Shown: positions 9,339 through 18,369, counted from the first letter of the stretch. The stretch: 64,000 nt of DNA from Hymenobacter arizonensis (GCF_900115775.1 NZ_FOXS01000002.1:651129-715128); one strand, 5' to 3'. Program-made: numbers and translations. The notes: generated from the letters alone by a model not told the origin.

Positions 9339-12227
9339 TCAGGCAGGGGAAGCCGCGTGGGGCAGGTATACGAAGAAGGTGGTGCCGGCGCCGAGCTGGC
9401 TGTGCACCTCGATGCGGCCCCCGGCGTTCTCGACCATGCGCTTGACCATGTAGAGGCCAATGCCGGTGCCCTCGACGTGGTCGTGGAAGCGCTGGAACAT
9501 GGTGAACAGGCGGGGCAGGTGGCCCGCGGCGATGCCGAGGCCGTTGTCGTGCACTTCGAGCACAGTGTAGCCAGCGCGCACATGGGCCCGCACGTCCACG
9601 TGCAGCGTGCGGTCGGGGTGGCGGTACTTGAGGGCGTTGCTGAGCAGGTTGTAGACGATGCTGCGCAGGTTCTTTTCAGAGAATAGAATGGGCGGCAGGT
9701 CCTTAACGTCGACCACCAAGCGGGCGCCGCTTTGCAGAAGCAGGGGGCGCAGGTCCTGGCGCACGTCTTCCACAACGTTGTGCAGGTTGACGGCCGCGGT
9801 GGCGGGGCTGTGCTCTTTTTGCAGCTTCGACACCTCGGTGAGGTGGTCGATGGTGCGCTTGAAACGCTCTACCGACTCCAGCATGCGCGTCAGGGTGGGG
9901 CCGACATCCGCGTTGGCATCCTCGATTACGGCGGCGGGCAGCTCTTCCTGCAGCAAATACAGCAGGCCTTCAATGTTGGAAATGGGGGCTTTGAGGTCGT
10001 GCGAGGCGGTGTAGATGAAGTTATCGAGGTCGACGTTGGTGCGCACCAGCCGGGCATTGGCGGCAGTGAGCTCGGCCGCCATGGCCTGGGCCTGCTGGCG
10101 GGCCAGCACCTGGTCGGTGACTTCGAAGGCAAACACAAGAATACCGTCGATGGCCCCCTGCTCGTTGTAGCGGGCCTGCTGAATGTAGTTGAAGTAGCGG
10201 TCTACCAGCACCCCATCGGGCTGGACCAGCGGAATGAGCATGCTCGTTTCCTCGTGCGTGGCTCCCGTCTCGTATACCTGGCGGAACGTGCGGGACACCA
10301 CATGCTCCGAGATTTCGGGCAGGGCCTCCAGCAGCGGCCGGCCGTGCAGGTGGCGGCCGGGAAACAGGGCCTGGTAGCTGGGGTTCACCAGCTCGTACAC
10401 CATGTCGGGGCCGGCGAGGATGCAGACGGCGGCGGGGGCCTGCATGAACAGCTGCTCGAGGCGCTGCTGCTGGAACGCCCGCTCTTGCCGGGCCACTACC
10501 CGCTCGGTCACGTTGTAGGCAAAGATGGAAATGCCCGCAATCTGGCCCGCTTCGCGGTAGGCCTGGTAGGTGAAGTTGTAGTAGCCGGTCTGGGGCGCAT
10601 CGCCGTTTTGCGCCACCACGGTGAATAGCACTTCGGCCCCAAAGAAGGTTTCGCCGGTTTGGTACACGCGGTCGAGAATGGCCACAAAGCCCTGCTCCTG
10701 CAGCTCGGGCACGGCCTCGGCCAGGTGCAGGCCCACCAGCTGGCGGCCGGGAAAAAGCTGCTGGTAGGCCGGGTTGGCGTATTCGAAGCGGTGGTGGGGA
10801 GCGCGCAGCAGGGCAATGAGGGCCGGCGTTTGCTCGAACACGGCCTGGAAAGCTTCGCGCTCCTGCACCTGGCGCTGGGTAGCCGCCAGCACTTCGGCCT
10901 GCAGCGAATCGGCGCGGCGGCGGGCCTGCACCCGCTCGGTCACGTCGACGGCGAAGCTCATCACGCCTTCAATCTGGCCGGTGGCGTCGAAGAGGGGTTG
11001 ATACGAGAGGTCGAGGTAGACGTCGTGCAGCTCGCCGTTGGCAAGCAGGTCGAGGCGGGTGAGGCGCTCCTGCTGGTGCAGGGCTTCGCCGCTGCGGTAC
11101 ACGTGGTCGATGGCAGCGTGCTGCTCCTCCGGCAGCTCGGGCAGGGCCTGGCGGCGGGGCAAGCCAAGCAGCGGGCGGCCTTGGAGCATCTGGGCTGTGC
11201 CCGGGTGTGCCAGGGTGAGCACGTGGTCGGGGCCGGTGAAGATGTTAATGAGGGCCGGGGCCTGCTGAAACAGGCGCAGCAGGCGGTTGCGCTGCTCCTC
11301 GGCCTCGGCGCGGGCCGCTTCGGCTTCGCGGGTACGGGCCTGCACCCGGGCCTCAAGGTCCTGGTTAAGCTCCTGGAGCTGCTGGCGGGCGAGCACCTGC
11401 TCGGTGACGTCGTACGAGAAGTCGAGCACACCATCGACGCGGCCCTCGGCATCGTACAGCGGCAGGTAAAAGGAATTGATGTGTACCGTACCTGGGCGGT
11501 CGGGGTGGGCCGGGTCGAAATGAACAGGAACCTCCTGGCCGTAGGCCGGCTCGCCGGTGGCGTACACGTGGTCGAGGCGTTCGAAAAAGCCTTGCCCGCC
11601 CACTTCGGGCATGGCCTCCTGCACGGGGCGCCCAAGTAGGGCGCGGTCCGGAAAGTAGTCCTGGTAGCGCTGGTTGACGAGGGTGTACACGTGCTCAGGA
11701 CCAGCGTAAGTAGCTACCTGGGCGGGCAAGTGCATAAGCATTTGGTAGAGGCGCTGGCGCTGGGCCTCGGCATCTTCGCGGGCGGCTTTTTCAGCAGCCT
11801 GGGCTTCGCGCAGGTCAATCTCGACGGCCGAGCGCGGATAGTCGGTGGTGTCGGTGAAACTGACCAGCAGGCCGGTTCCGGCGCGGCGGGCGGCCAGGCG
11901 GTAGTAGTTGTCGTAGCCGTCGGCCTGGTAGTTGGTGCTGTATTCGCGGGGCTCACCCGACTCAAACGCGTCGATGTGGAAGGCTAGGGTGCCGTAAGCT
12001 TTGCTGTGGGGCCACTGCTCGCTGTGAGTCTGGGTGGGCACCTCGGGCATGTTCAACATGCGCTGGGCGGCGGGGTTAAGGTACTCGAAGGCAAAATCAA
12101 CGACTTCGCCCGAGCCGCTGGGGTCATAAATGGGCGTGTAGAGAATGACGCCGGTAAGCGAGACGGCCAGCAGCTCACGCAGCAAATCGTCGGCGGGAGC
12201 AATGGCGGCAGCGGCAGATGGAAGCAT
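9339..12227 (-). CDS. Multi-PAS sensor histidine kinase (paralogue)
   Basis: A 962-residue kinase built like the one at 3999-7316, with five PAS-like units instead of six. Both begin with the same first PAS (LLAVSLTGV) and share the phosphoacceptor segment TASHDLKAPISNIEGL, with H743 here. ATP-binding motifs are NLLSNALKY, DNGLG and GTGIGLYMVK. I chose the ATG at 12227, which gives a start equivalent to the paralogue. The upstream extension to 12284 has no counterpart there. It is followed by its own single-domain receiver (8871-9308). No membrane segment is visible. Confidence 0.92.
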   Translation of the reverse strand: MLPSAAAAIAPADDLLRELLAVSLTGVILYTPIYDPSGSGEVVDFAFEYLNPAAQRMLNMPEVPTQTHSEQWPHSKAYGTLAFHIDAFESGEPREYSTNYQADGYDNYYRLAARRAGTGLLVSFTDTTDYPRSAVEIDLREAQAAEKAAREDAEAQRQRLYQMLMHLPAQVATYAGPEHVYTLVNQRYQDYFPDRALLGRPVQEAMPEVGGQGFFERLDHVYATGEPAYGQEVPVHFDPAHPDRPGTVHINSFYLPLYDAEGRVDGVLDFSYDVTEQVLARQQLQELNQDLEARVQARTREAEAARAEAEEQRNRLLRLFQQAPALINIFTGPDHVLTLAHPGTAQMLQGRPLLGLPRRQALPELPEEQHAAIDHVYRSGEALHQQERLTRLDLLANGELHDVYLDLSYQPLFDATGQIEGVMSFAVDVTERVQARRRADSLQAEVLAATQRQVQEREAFQAVFEQTPALIALLRAPHHRFEYANPAYQQLFPGRQLVGLHLAEAVPELQEQGFVAILDRVYQTGETFFGAEVLFTVVAQNGDAPQTGYYNFTYQAYREAGQIAGISIFAYNVTERVVARQERAFQQQRLEQLFMQAPAAVCILAGPDMVYELVNPSYQALFPGRHLHGRPLLEALPEISEHVVSRTFRQVYETGATHEETSMLIPLVQPDGVLVDRYFNYIQQARYNEQGAIDGILVFAFEVTDQVLARQQAQAMAAELTAANARLVRTNVDLDNFIYTASHDLKAPISNIEGLLYLLQEELPAAVIEDANADVGPTLTRMLESVERFKRTIDHLTEVSKLQKEHSPATAAVNLHNVVEDVRQDLRPLLLQSGARLVVDVKDLPPILFSEKNLRSIVYNLLSNALKYRHPDRTLHVDVRAHVRAGYTVLEVHDNGLGIAAGHLPRLFTMFQRFHDHVEGTGIGLYMVKRMVENAGGRIEVHSQLGAGTTFFVYLPHAASPA

Positions 12228-12426
12228 GGGCAAAGGCGGCGTGACGAGGCAACAAAAAGAAAGAGCGGTTGAGCAGCGCGCCACCGTTAACCAACGAATA
12301 TGCAGCGGGAAACGGGCCGCACCGGGTAAGGTTGCCGGCTGGCAGATATGCCGGGGTGGCGCAAAGGCTCCAGCGTAGGACGCGGCAACGGATTGGTTTT
12401 GCGGCAGGAGGGTGAATGCAGGCGGC

Positions 12427-12828
12427 TCAGAAGCTCAGGCGCAGCCCTGCGGCGGGAATGGCCGTGGCCAGGGCGGGCCCGGGAATCACTTCCAGCCGCA
12501 AGCCAAGGGAGGCCGCCCGCTGGCGATTGTGCCGGGCGGCCACATAAAGCGGAAGGCTGACTGCCGCAACCCCCAACCCGCCAATCATCACTCGTTCCCA
12601 GACCAGGTAGGAGGGGTTGACGCTGCTGTTTTGGAAAGTGCTGGCAATGCCCAAGGCCGCGGTGACTGCCACCGAGCCGCCCATGACCAGCATCACGTTG
12701 GCGGTGCGGCGCTGCTTAGTGCTTTGGAGCAAGTAGTCGTGTTGGGTAAGCAAGCGGGCAGGGTCGGGGGCTTGAGCAGCAGCCGGGCCAGCAGAAATTA
12801 AGAACATCAGGCACAGTAACCGGCGCAT
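12427..12828 (-). CDS. Small exported/membrane protein of unknown function
   Basis: A 133-residue protein. Residues 1-19 form a signal peptide (MRRLLCLMFLISAGPAAAQA). Two further hydrophobic stretches follow, near VMLVMGGSVAVTAALG and MIGGLGVAAVSLPLYVA, and the C-terminus ends in LRLSF. The layout suggests a small envelope protein of a kind common in Bacteroidota. I recognise no family. It stands alone, with the multi-PAS kinase downstream on the same strand and a 74-bp inverted repeat upstream. Confidence 0.7.
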   Translation of the reverse strand: MRRLLCLMFLISAGPAAAQAPDPARLLTQHDYLLQSTKQRRTANVMLVMGGSVAVTAALGIASTFQNSSVNPSYLVWERVMIGGLGVAAVSLPLYVAARHNRQRAASLGLRLEVIPGPALATAIPAAGLRLSF

Positions 12829-12950
12829 AACTACAAGGCAAGAGCAAGCCTGAAGCAGCGCGTGTTACGGCTTCGGCCGGAAAGAAAAGAACTAATTAGC
12901 TTGGTCTGGCTAGTCAGGGAGTTAAGGTTTAATGTCTGAGACTTCCTGCT

Positions 12951-13181
12951 GTGCGGGACCTTCCCGGCGGGACCTCACCCCTGCCGGGCACGGCCCCGGC
13001 CCCTCTCCAAAAAAGAGGGGAGCCACGGCACAAGAACGAAGTTGCTTACTCAACAGAAAGTCCCGTTGCGATTAGCTGCGGGACTTCCTGTTATCTTGAT
13101 TTTGTCAGGCTCCCCTCTTTTTTGGAGAGGGGCCGGGGCCGTGCCCGGCAGGGGTGAGGTCCCGCCGGGAAGGTCCCGCAC
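12951..13181. repeat. Family A long inverted repeat, 74-bp perfect arms
   Basis: 12951-13024 and 13108-13181 are perfect reverse complements over 74 bases, with an 83-base spacer. The outer part reads GTGCGGGACCTTCCCGGCGG and the inner part is the family A CCCCTCTCC / A run / GAGGGG. In 12829-13582 no gene is supported. Between 13190 and 13512 I see only an open minus-strand stretch without a start. Confidence 0.95.
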
Positions 13182-13512
13182 ACCCAACTAACGCCTAAAG
13201 TAAAAAACAGCTCAAGTCAAATACGCTAAGCATGCCTTAAAGTAGTGCCAAGACGCGGAATCACCTTCTGTTGTTTCGCGCAGCAATCTTATAGGCGTGA
13301 AAGCAGCTGGTATAAGAGGCTTTCTTGAAGCCGAAGGAACTGACGAAAACTACAGCCGCAACGCAGCGCCGGGTACTTACTTCTGCTTCTGGTCCAATTC
13401 ATTGCGCAGCTTGGCCCGGGCGGTAGCCAGCAGGCCGGCGCGGCCGGCCCCCGAAGCAGGACAGTTGCCCCCGGGCCGGGCCGCGGTTCGCAACCTTTTG
13501 GGCGGCTTCCGC

Positions 13513-13565
13513 GAAAGAGGTAGCTACCGGAGGCCATTTATGGGCCTCCGGTAGCTACCTCTTTC
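13513..13565. repeat. Perfect 23-bp hairpin upstream of a DUF2383 gene
   Basis: 13513-13535 and 13543-13565 are exact reverse complements with a 7-base loop. Each arm contains the palindrome GGTAGCTACC. There is no T run, so this is not a typical terminator. It ends 17 bases before the ATG at 13583. Confidence 0.85.
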
Positions 13566-13582
13566 CATATTAGCTACTCCTT

Positions 13583-14422
13583 ATGAGCCACCCCAATAGC
13601 CCCCGCGTCAGCACCGATTCTGCTGCTTCCCAAGTTCTTTCTCAAGCTGGCGACCAGCAGGCCCCAGCAACTGGCGCAGCCGATGCCGATGCCGCTGGCA
13701 ATGCCACTAGCGACGCCTCTACTGCCTCGGCCGGCGGTGCGGCGCAGCTGCTTTCCCAGGCCCAGCGCTGGCTGCAAGACAGCGGCCTGAAAAACACCCT
13801 CAGCGAGCTGCCCGCTCCCGTAACCCACTTGGCCAGCCAGGCAAGCAGCCGCTGGCGCCAGATGTCGACCACGCAAAAAGTGCTGAGCGGCGCCGTACTG
13901 GCCGCTGGCGGCTGGTACTTGCTGCGCGGCACTGGCACGGGTGCCGCTGCCAAACCAACGAAGCGCCGTCGCACTGCCAAGGCCCAGGCCGATGCCCTGC
14001 ACGAGCTGCTGCTTTTCGTGAACGACCGGGTGGCCGGCTACCAGCGCGCCGCCGCCGAAAGCAAAGACGCCGAGCTGCAGAGCTACTACAAGCACCTGGA
14101 GCAGCAGAGCAAAGACTTTTCGCGCAAGCTGAACATGTACCTGGGCGAGCAGGACGGCGGTTCCGAAACCAGCACCACCCTCAAAGGCAAAATCTACCGG
14201 GCCTGGATGGACTCGAAAGCGGCCATCACCGGCTTCAGCGAAACTGCCATTTTGGGTTCCAACGTCTACGGTGAGGAGTGGGCCCTGAAGGCCTACGAGG
14301 AAGCCCTGCAAAACAAAAGCCTCAACTGGGCCCTGCGTAGCGAAATCCAGCGGCAGTACACGCAGTCGCAGAAAACCTACGAGCGCCTGCAGGACCTGCA
14401 GCGCAAGCAGGAGCAGCAATAG
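13583..14422 (+). CDS. PA2169-like / DUF2383 four-helix protein with N-terminal anchor
   Basis: A 279-residue protein in three parts. Residues 1-90 are low complexity and rich in Ala, Asp and Ser. Residues about 92-118 hold a hydrophobic stretch (SGAVLAAGGWYLLRG). From about residue 130 to the end there is a helical domain with the look of the DUF2383/PA2169 ferritin-like bundle (ALHELLLFVNDRVAGYQRAA ... LNWALRSEIQRQYTQSQK). Such proteins are often linked to stress conditions, but no activity is established. The start lies 17 bases after a perfect hairpin and the gene ends in a strong terminator, so it is probably monocistronic. Confidence 0.8.
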   Translation: MSHPNSPRVSTDSAASQVLSQAGDQQAPATGAADADAAGNATSDASTASAGGAAQLLSQAQRWLQDSGLKNTLSELPAPVTHLASQASSRWRQMSTTQKVLSGAVLAAGGWYLLRGTGTGAAAKPTKRRRTAKAQADALHELLLFVNDRVAGYQRAAAESKDAELQSYYKHLEQQSKDFSRKLNMYLGEQDGGSETSTTLKGKIYRAWMDSKAAITGFSETAILGSNVYGEEWALKAYEEALQNKSLNWALRSEIQRQYTQSQKTYERLQDLQRKQEQQ

Positions 14423-14467
14423 TCCGGGCCGCCTCATTGTGGCGGGCCTGTCGTGTTCCGAGTAAAT

Positions 14468-14506
14468 AAAAAAGCCCCGCTTCCTTGCTGGAAGCGGGGC
14501 TTTTTT
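14468..14506 (+). terminator. Intrinsic terminator (bidirectional form)
   Basis: A 17-bp stem, with arms AAAAAAGCCCCGCTTCC and its complement around a TTGCT loop. An A run precedes it and a T run follows. It serves the DUF2383 gene and could also serve the minus-strand gene ending at 14610. Confidence 0.9.
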
Positions 14507-14609
14507 GTGCCCTGGGCAGGGCGGAGGCGTGTGCTCGGAAGCAGTGGCTAAACTACTAGGTGCCTGCCCAGCCCAGGGGCTTATAGACTGAGGCCAGCCG
14601 GGGCACTGA

Positions 14610-17048
14610 TTACTGAATAATCAGGCGCTGCCACTGCTGGTGGCCGCCGCTGCGCAGGCGCAGCTGGTACAGGCCGGGAGCAAGCTCAAGGCCTGCCACC
14701 GTGACTTCGCGGGGGGCGCCGGCGGCTAATGTCCCCTCGAACACGGTCCGAATTAGGCGGCCCTGCAGGTCGAAGATGGCGACTTGCGCCGGGCCCTCGG
14801 TGGGCGCGGCCAGGTGCACCTGAAACGTGCCGTTGCTCGGGTTGGGGTAGGCTTCCAGAACATAGCGGCTGGCTGCCACTGAACTTCCTGCTGCGCCAGC
14901 CGTGGCCGAGGCCATGGTGGCCTGCTGCGCGGTGGGCGCCCCCACGGTAATCGTGACGGTGCTCAGGGAATACAAAGTAGGCGTGCACGGCTCCAGGCCG
15001 CCGTATTCGACCACGTAGCCGGCGATGCTGGCGCCGGTGGCGCACTCGTCTAAGTCATTCCAGAACCCCGACGGGCCGTAGAGCATGCCGTAGTCCTCGC
15101 CCTGCGGACGCCACTGGTTTTTGAAGTCGTCGGGCTGGCCGGGGAGCCAATTGGTGTAGGACAGGTCGTCGCCTTTCCACAGGAGTTGGCCGGCTTCCGG
15201 GCCCGTTTTCCACCGCCATTCGCCCTCCACGTCCTTATCGGAGGCCCCGAACCAGTAGGCCCCGTTCTGCCGTCCCTTCAGAAAATTCTGCTCCTCCAGG
15301 GCGGTGATGGTGGCCAGGTAGCCCTGCATGCCGCGGTAGGTGCGCCCGGCCGCCGCTACCTGGGCTGCCAACCAGCAAATGCCGGGGGCCGCTACAAACT
15401 CGTAGTAGTGCCCCGTGGAGCGGGACGCGAGAACCGGGCCGCTTTCCTGCACAAAATACGTCAGCTCCACCTGGCCGCGGAAGCCCGCGGGGGGCGTGTA
15501 GGTAAACGTGCCGTTCGCCTGCTGGGTCAGGGTACCCACCCGGGGCGGGTCGATGCTGGTGACCTGGAGCGGGCGGCCCAGCGGGTCGCTGTCATTGGCC
15601 ACGAGCATGGCCGAGCTGAAGGTGAGCGTTGTCCCGGCGTTGGTGGCTAGCTGGTCGGGCCGCGCGCGGGGTGCCGTCTGCAGGGGGACGCATACGGGCT
15701 GAGTAGGCACGCCTTCTTGCTTGTACTTTATAGTGGCGATGTTCGTCAAACCGAGGTTAGCGTTCGCGTTGCCGGTTACCAGCACGTTGCCGCTCGGGTC
15801 GAGGGCAATATCGGCCGCACTGGCCGGGCTGGCGGAATTGTCGGGGGTTTGATACGTTGCGAGCCAGCGCTGCTGGCCGGCTGCATCGTACTTGATGGTG
15901 GCATACAGCCCATTGGCTGCCCCTGTAACGTAGGTATTGCCCACGGCGTCCAGCGCCAGGGCATTGGCCTGGTCTGGGTTGGCGCCGGCGCTGGTGTAGC
16001 GGGCTTCCCACAGCAGCTGCCCGCCCGGGGCATACTTCAGGGTGGCGTAGTCGGCGCCGCTGGCCGCGCCCTGCGAAACGCCGGTGACGAAGACATTGCC
16101 CGCCGCATCAATCTGCAGGTCGCGGGCCGCGTCGTCGCCATTGCCGGGGCCGTTGTAGCGCATTGCCCACTGCTGCTGGCCATCGGGGGCGTAGCTCACC
16201 GTGGCATAATCCGCGGCGGAGCTGCCCGTGACCACCACGTTGCCGGCAGGGCCAAAGGCCACGGTGGTGGCTAGGTCGACGCCGTTGGTGGGGCTGTTGT
16301 ACTTAGCGGCCCACAGCTGCTGCCCGGTGGGCGAATACTTCAGCGTGGCGAAGTCGTAGACCGAGCCACCCGTTACGGCCACGTTGCCGGCGGCGTCCAC
16401 GGCCACGTCGGTGGCGTTGCTGCCCTCGCCGTTGTAGCGGCGGGCCCACACCTGCTGGCCCGCCGCGTTGTATTTCACGGTTGCGTAAGCGCCATCGGAA
16501 TTGCCAGTAACATACACGTTGCCGGCCCCATCCACGGCGATGGCCGAGGCATAATCATCGGCCGGTTGATTATTGAATTGAGGACCATCGTACCGGGATA
16601 CCCATACTTGATGCCCGGCGGAGGAAATTTTGACCGTGGTGTAGTCGGAATGGTTGTAGCCAAAAAAGCTAAAAAAATTAGACCACCCTGTTATGTACAC
16701 ATTACCGGCCGCATCAACGGCCATGTCGGTAGGGATGGTGCCACTGAATTGCCCGAAGCCATTGCTTTCCTGCCAGAGCTCCTGACCAGCGGGCGAATAT
16801 TTGGTGACCACATAACTGGTGCTGTTCAATCGGCCGCCTCGTCTCTGGCCGAGGGTGTAAACATTGCCGGCGGCATCGGTGGCGACTCTCAGGGCCTGCA
16901 CGGTCGCAGCGAAGCCGGCATTGGAGTTGACGACCCATTCCTGCCGCACATTCTCGGCCGGGTTTGATACGGGCTGCCCGACCGCCGTAGCGCTCAGGGT
17001 TAGCAGGCCAGCTACGGTGAGCCAGGCGGGTGTAGATGTTTTTTTCAT
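14610..17048 (-). CDS. T9SS-secreted SBBP propeller / C-type-lectin-like protein
   Basis: An 812-residue secreted protein. The signal peptide is at residues 1-24 (MKKTSTPAWLTVAGLLTLSA). At least eight beta-propeller (SBBP) repeats follow up to about residue 460, each carrying DAAGNVYVTG-like text and a YAT.KY strand. Next comes a cadherin-like module (VANDSDPLGRPLQVTSIDPP), then a C-type-lectin-like domain (GYLATITALEEQNFLKG ... WFGASDKDVEGEW ... GFWNDLDE). The end is a type IX secretion tail (EAYPNPSNGTF ... GLYQLRL). It is probably attached to or released from the cell surface and binds a carbohydrate or polymer. I chose the ATG at 17048 because it starts the signal peptide; the frame is open further upstream but has no signal there. 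Confidence 0.88.
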   Translation of the reverse strand: MKKTSTPAWLTVAGLLTLSATAVGQPVSNPAENVRQEWVVNSNAGFAATVQALRVATDAAGNVYTLGQRRGGRLNSTSYVVTKYSPAGQELWQESNGFGQFSGTIPTDMAVDAAGNVYITGWSNFFSFFGYNHSDYTTVKISSAGHQVWVSRYDGPQFNNQPADDYASAIAVDGAGNVYVTGNSDGAYATVKYNAAGQQVWARRYNGEGSNATDVAVDAAGNVAVTGGSVYDFATLKYSPTGQQLWAAKYNSPTNGVDLATTVAFGPAGNVVVTGSSAADYATVSYAPDGQQQWAMRYNGPGNGDDAARDLQIDAAGNVFVTGVSQGAASGADYATLKYAPGGQLLWEARYTSAGANPDQANALALDAVGNTYVTGAANGLYATIKYDAAGQQRWLATYQTPDNSASPASAADIALDPSGNVLVTGNANANLGLTNIATIKYKQEGVPTQPVCVPLQTAPRARPDQLATNAGTTLTFSSAMLVANDSDPLGRPLQVTSIDPPRVGTLTQQANGTFTYTPPAGFRGQVELTYFVQESGPVLASRSTGHYYEFVAAPGICWLAAQVAAAGRTYRGMQGYLATITALEEQNFLKGRQNGAYWFGASDKDVEGEWRWKTGPEAGQLLWKGDDLSYTNWLPGQPDDFKNQWRPQGEDYGMLYGPSGFWNDLDECATGASIAGYVVEYGGLEPCTPTLYSLSTVTITVGAPTAQQATMASATAGAAGSSVAASRYVLEAYPNPSNGTFQVHLAAPTEGPAQVAIFDLQGRLIRTVFEGTLAAGAPREVTVAGLELAPGLYQLRLRSGGHQQWQRLIIQ

Positions 17049-17409
17049 GCGCAGACGAATAATGAAAGGACAATACGGTCGTTCGGCGGGGTGATGGCGC
17101 CGTCCGAGAAATTCCGGGCTGGAGAGGTAATCCGCTGCTGCAGTGGTTCGTTGGGGTAACCTGAACCGTACAAGAGTGACAATCAAAGCTAACGAAATAT
17201 AATTTTCCTTTCATTACATATCTAATAATATTTTGACTTTATCTCATGGTGTTTTGAGGGTTAGTTCGAAGGTTTTTTAATTTGTTGAATGCCGGTGCAG
17301 AGGTAGCCGAATAGAAGAAGAACGTCCTGCCGAGCGGAGTCGAACCGAAGGGGCCGTAGGCAAACAGCTCTACCTCATTAGTTAGCATGGTCTTTTGTTA
17401 TGACTCAAT

Positions 17410-17502
17410 CGTCTGTCATGCTGAGCCTGCGAAGCACCTTCTCACCGCTGAACAAGTCGTTGAGGCGTGATAAGGTGCTTCGCAGGCTCAGCATGACAGA
17501 CG
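17410..17502. repeat. Family C inverted repeat, perfect 31-bp arms
   Basis: 17410-17440 and 17472-17502 are exact reverse complements. The arm reads CGTCTGTCATGCTGAGCCTG and continues to AAGCACCTT. A single related half occurs near 17324. Degenerate relatives are at 1598-1707 and 53445-53548. Confidence 0.9.
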
Positions 17503-17536
17503 CGGGGCGAACAAAAGCGGAAGAGACGCCCCAAAT

Positions 17537-17704
17537 GGCGCGAGTTTAGCGCAGCGTAACTCGTGACTTACTATTCGGGCGAGGCTGTGCCTCGCAATAG
17601 AACGACTGCTTCACGGCCCTCTGCCGGTTTGCCGCTGGGCGGCAGTGGAGTCGCAGCCTCCACATCATGTTTGGTCACGAGTTACGCTGCGCTAAACTCG
17701 CGCC
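17537..17704. repeat. Family D inverted repeat, perfect 31-bp arms
   Basis: 17537-17567 (GGCGCGAGTTTAGCGCAG...) and 17674-17704 are exact reverse complements around a 106-base spacer. This is the only copy in the window. It abuts a family B palindrome. Confidence 0.9.
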
Positions 17705-17720
17705 AGTTAGCACAGTAGCG

Positions 17721-17814
17721 CACAGTAGCGCGGACTTTGTAGTCCGCGTCCCCGCGCCATTAGCAACCGTTGTAACGGCGCGGGGACGCGGACTACAAAG
17801 TCCGCGCTACTGTG
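17721..17814. repeat. Family B inverted repeat, perfect 38-bp arms
   Basis: 17721-17758 and 17777-17814 are exact reverse complements. The core is GTAGCGCGGACTTTGTAG followed by TCCGCG, itself palindromic. The flanking bases continue the symmetry imperfectly to about 17708 and 17827. The stretch 17215-17862 holds no gene, only palindromes. Confidence 0.92.
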
Positions 17815-17862
17815 CTACTGTGCGCTACATGCAGTACTTCCACCAATGCACTGGGCGAAGCA

Positions 17863-18342
17863 TCAGGCTACGTAAGCCCCGTCCGGAGTTTGGCGCAGCA
17901 GCGACAGGGCGGCCAGCGTGGCCAGCAGGGGCTCGGCCTTGTCGGGTTTGAGGCGCTTGAAGCGGGTGGCTACTTCGGCCACGGTGAGGGCGGTGCCGGC
18001 TTGCTGCACCACCTCGCGCACGGCCTGCATTTGCTGGGCCAGCTCTTTGGGGAAGTCAGTTAAGAGGGAAGAGTTAGGAGTTAAGAGTTTTTCGGCTGGC
18101 TGGGTCGTCAGCCCACTGTTCATTGTTAATTGTTCGTTTTTCAATGATTTGGCCTGGTAGGCGGGGCGCAGGTAGCGGACGTGGCCGGCGGCCTCTTCCT
18201 GGGCGCGCTCGAGGTTGAGGCGCACGAGGCGGGTGAGAATCTCGGCCTCGGGCAGAGGGGCGGGCCAGGCGTAGGCCTCGGCTACGGCGGCGTCGAGCTG
18301 CTGGTGCAGGCTGAGGACCACGGAGGCGAGGACAAAGTGAAG
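17863..18342 (-). pseudogene. 3' remnant of a large restriction/methyltransferase gene
   Basis: The frame is open from just after a TAG at 18343-18345 down to the stop at 17863. It encodes a segment typical of the C-terminus of large Eco57I/MmeI-like class I DNA methyltransferases: EILTRLVRLNLERAQEEA, then VRYLRPAYQ, then a winged-helix-like end (MQAVREVVQQ ... LTVAEVATRFKRLKPDKA). Family-like sequence (HFVLASVVLSLHQQLDA) runs upstream of the only usable start, a GTG at 18321, which argues for a truncated gene. The 5' half is at 19522-21240 on the same strand. The middle, including the expected NPP[FY] motif, is missing. An AT-richer piece at about 18058-18150 seems inserted in frame. Confidence 0.75.
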
Positions 18343-18369
18343 CTAAAGGGTTAATTAAGTCGGTTCAAC

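Noticed and set aside
13374-13520. Minus-strand frame ending in a plausible C-terminus (AGLLATARAKLRNELDQKQK)
   Set aside because: No start codon with support, GC-rich low-complexity sequence, and a hairpin with a stop codon directly upstream. It may be a remnant, but evidence is too thin to call.
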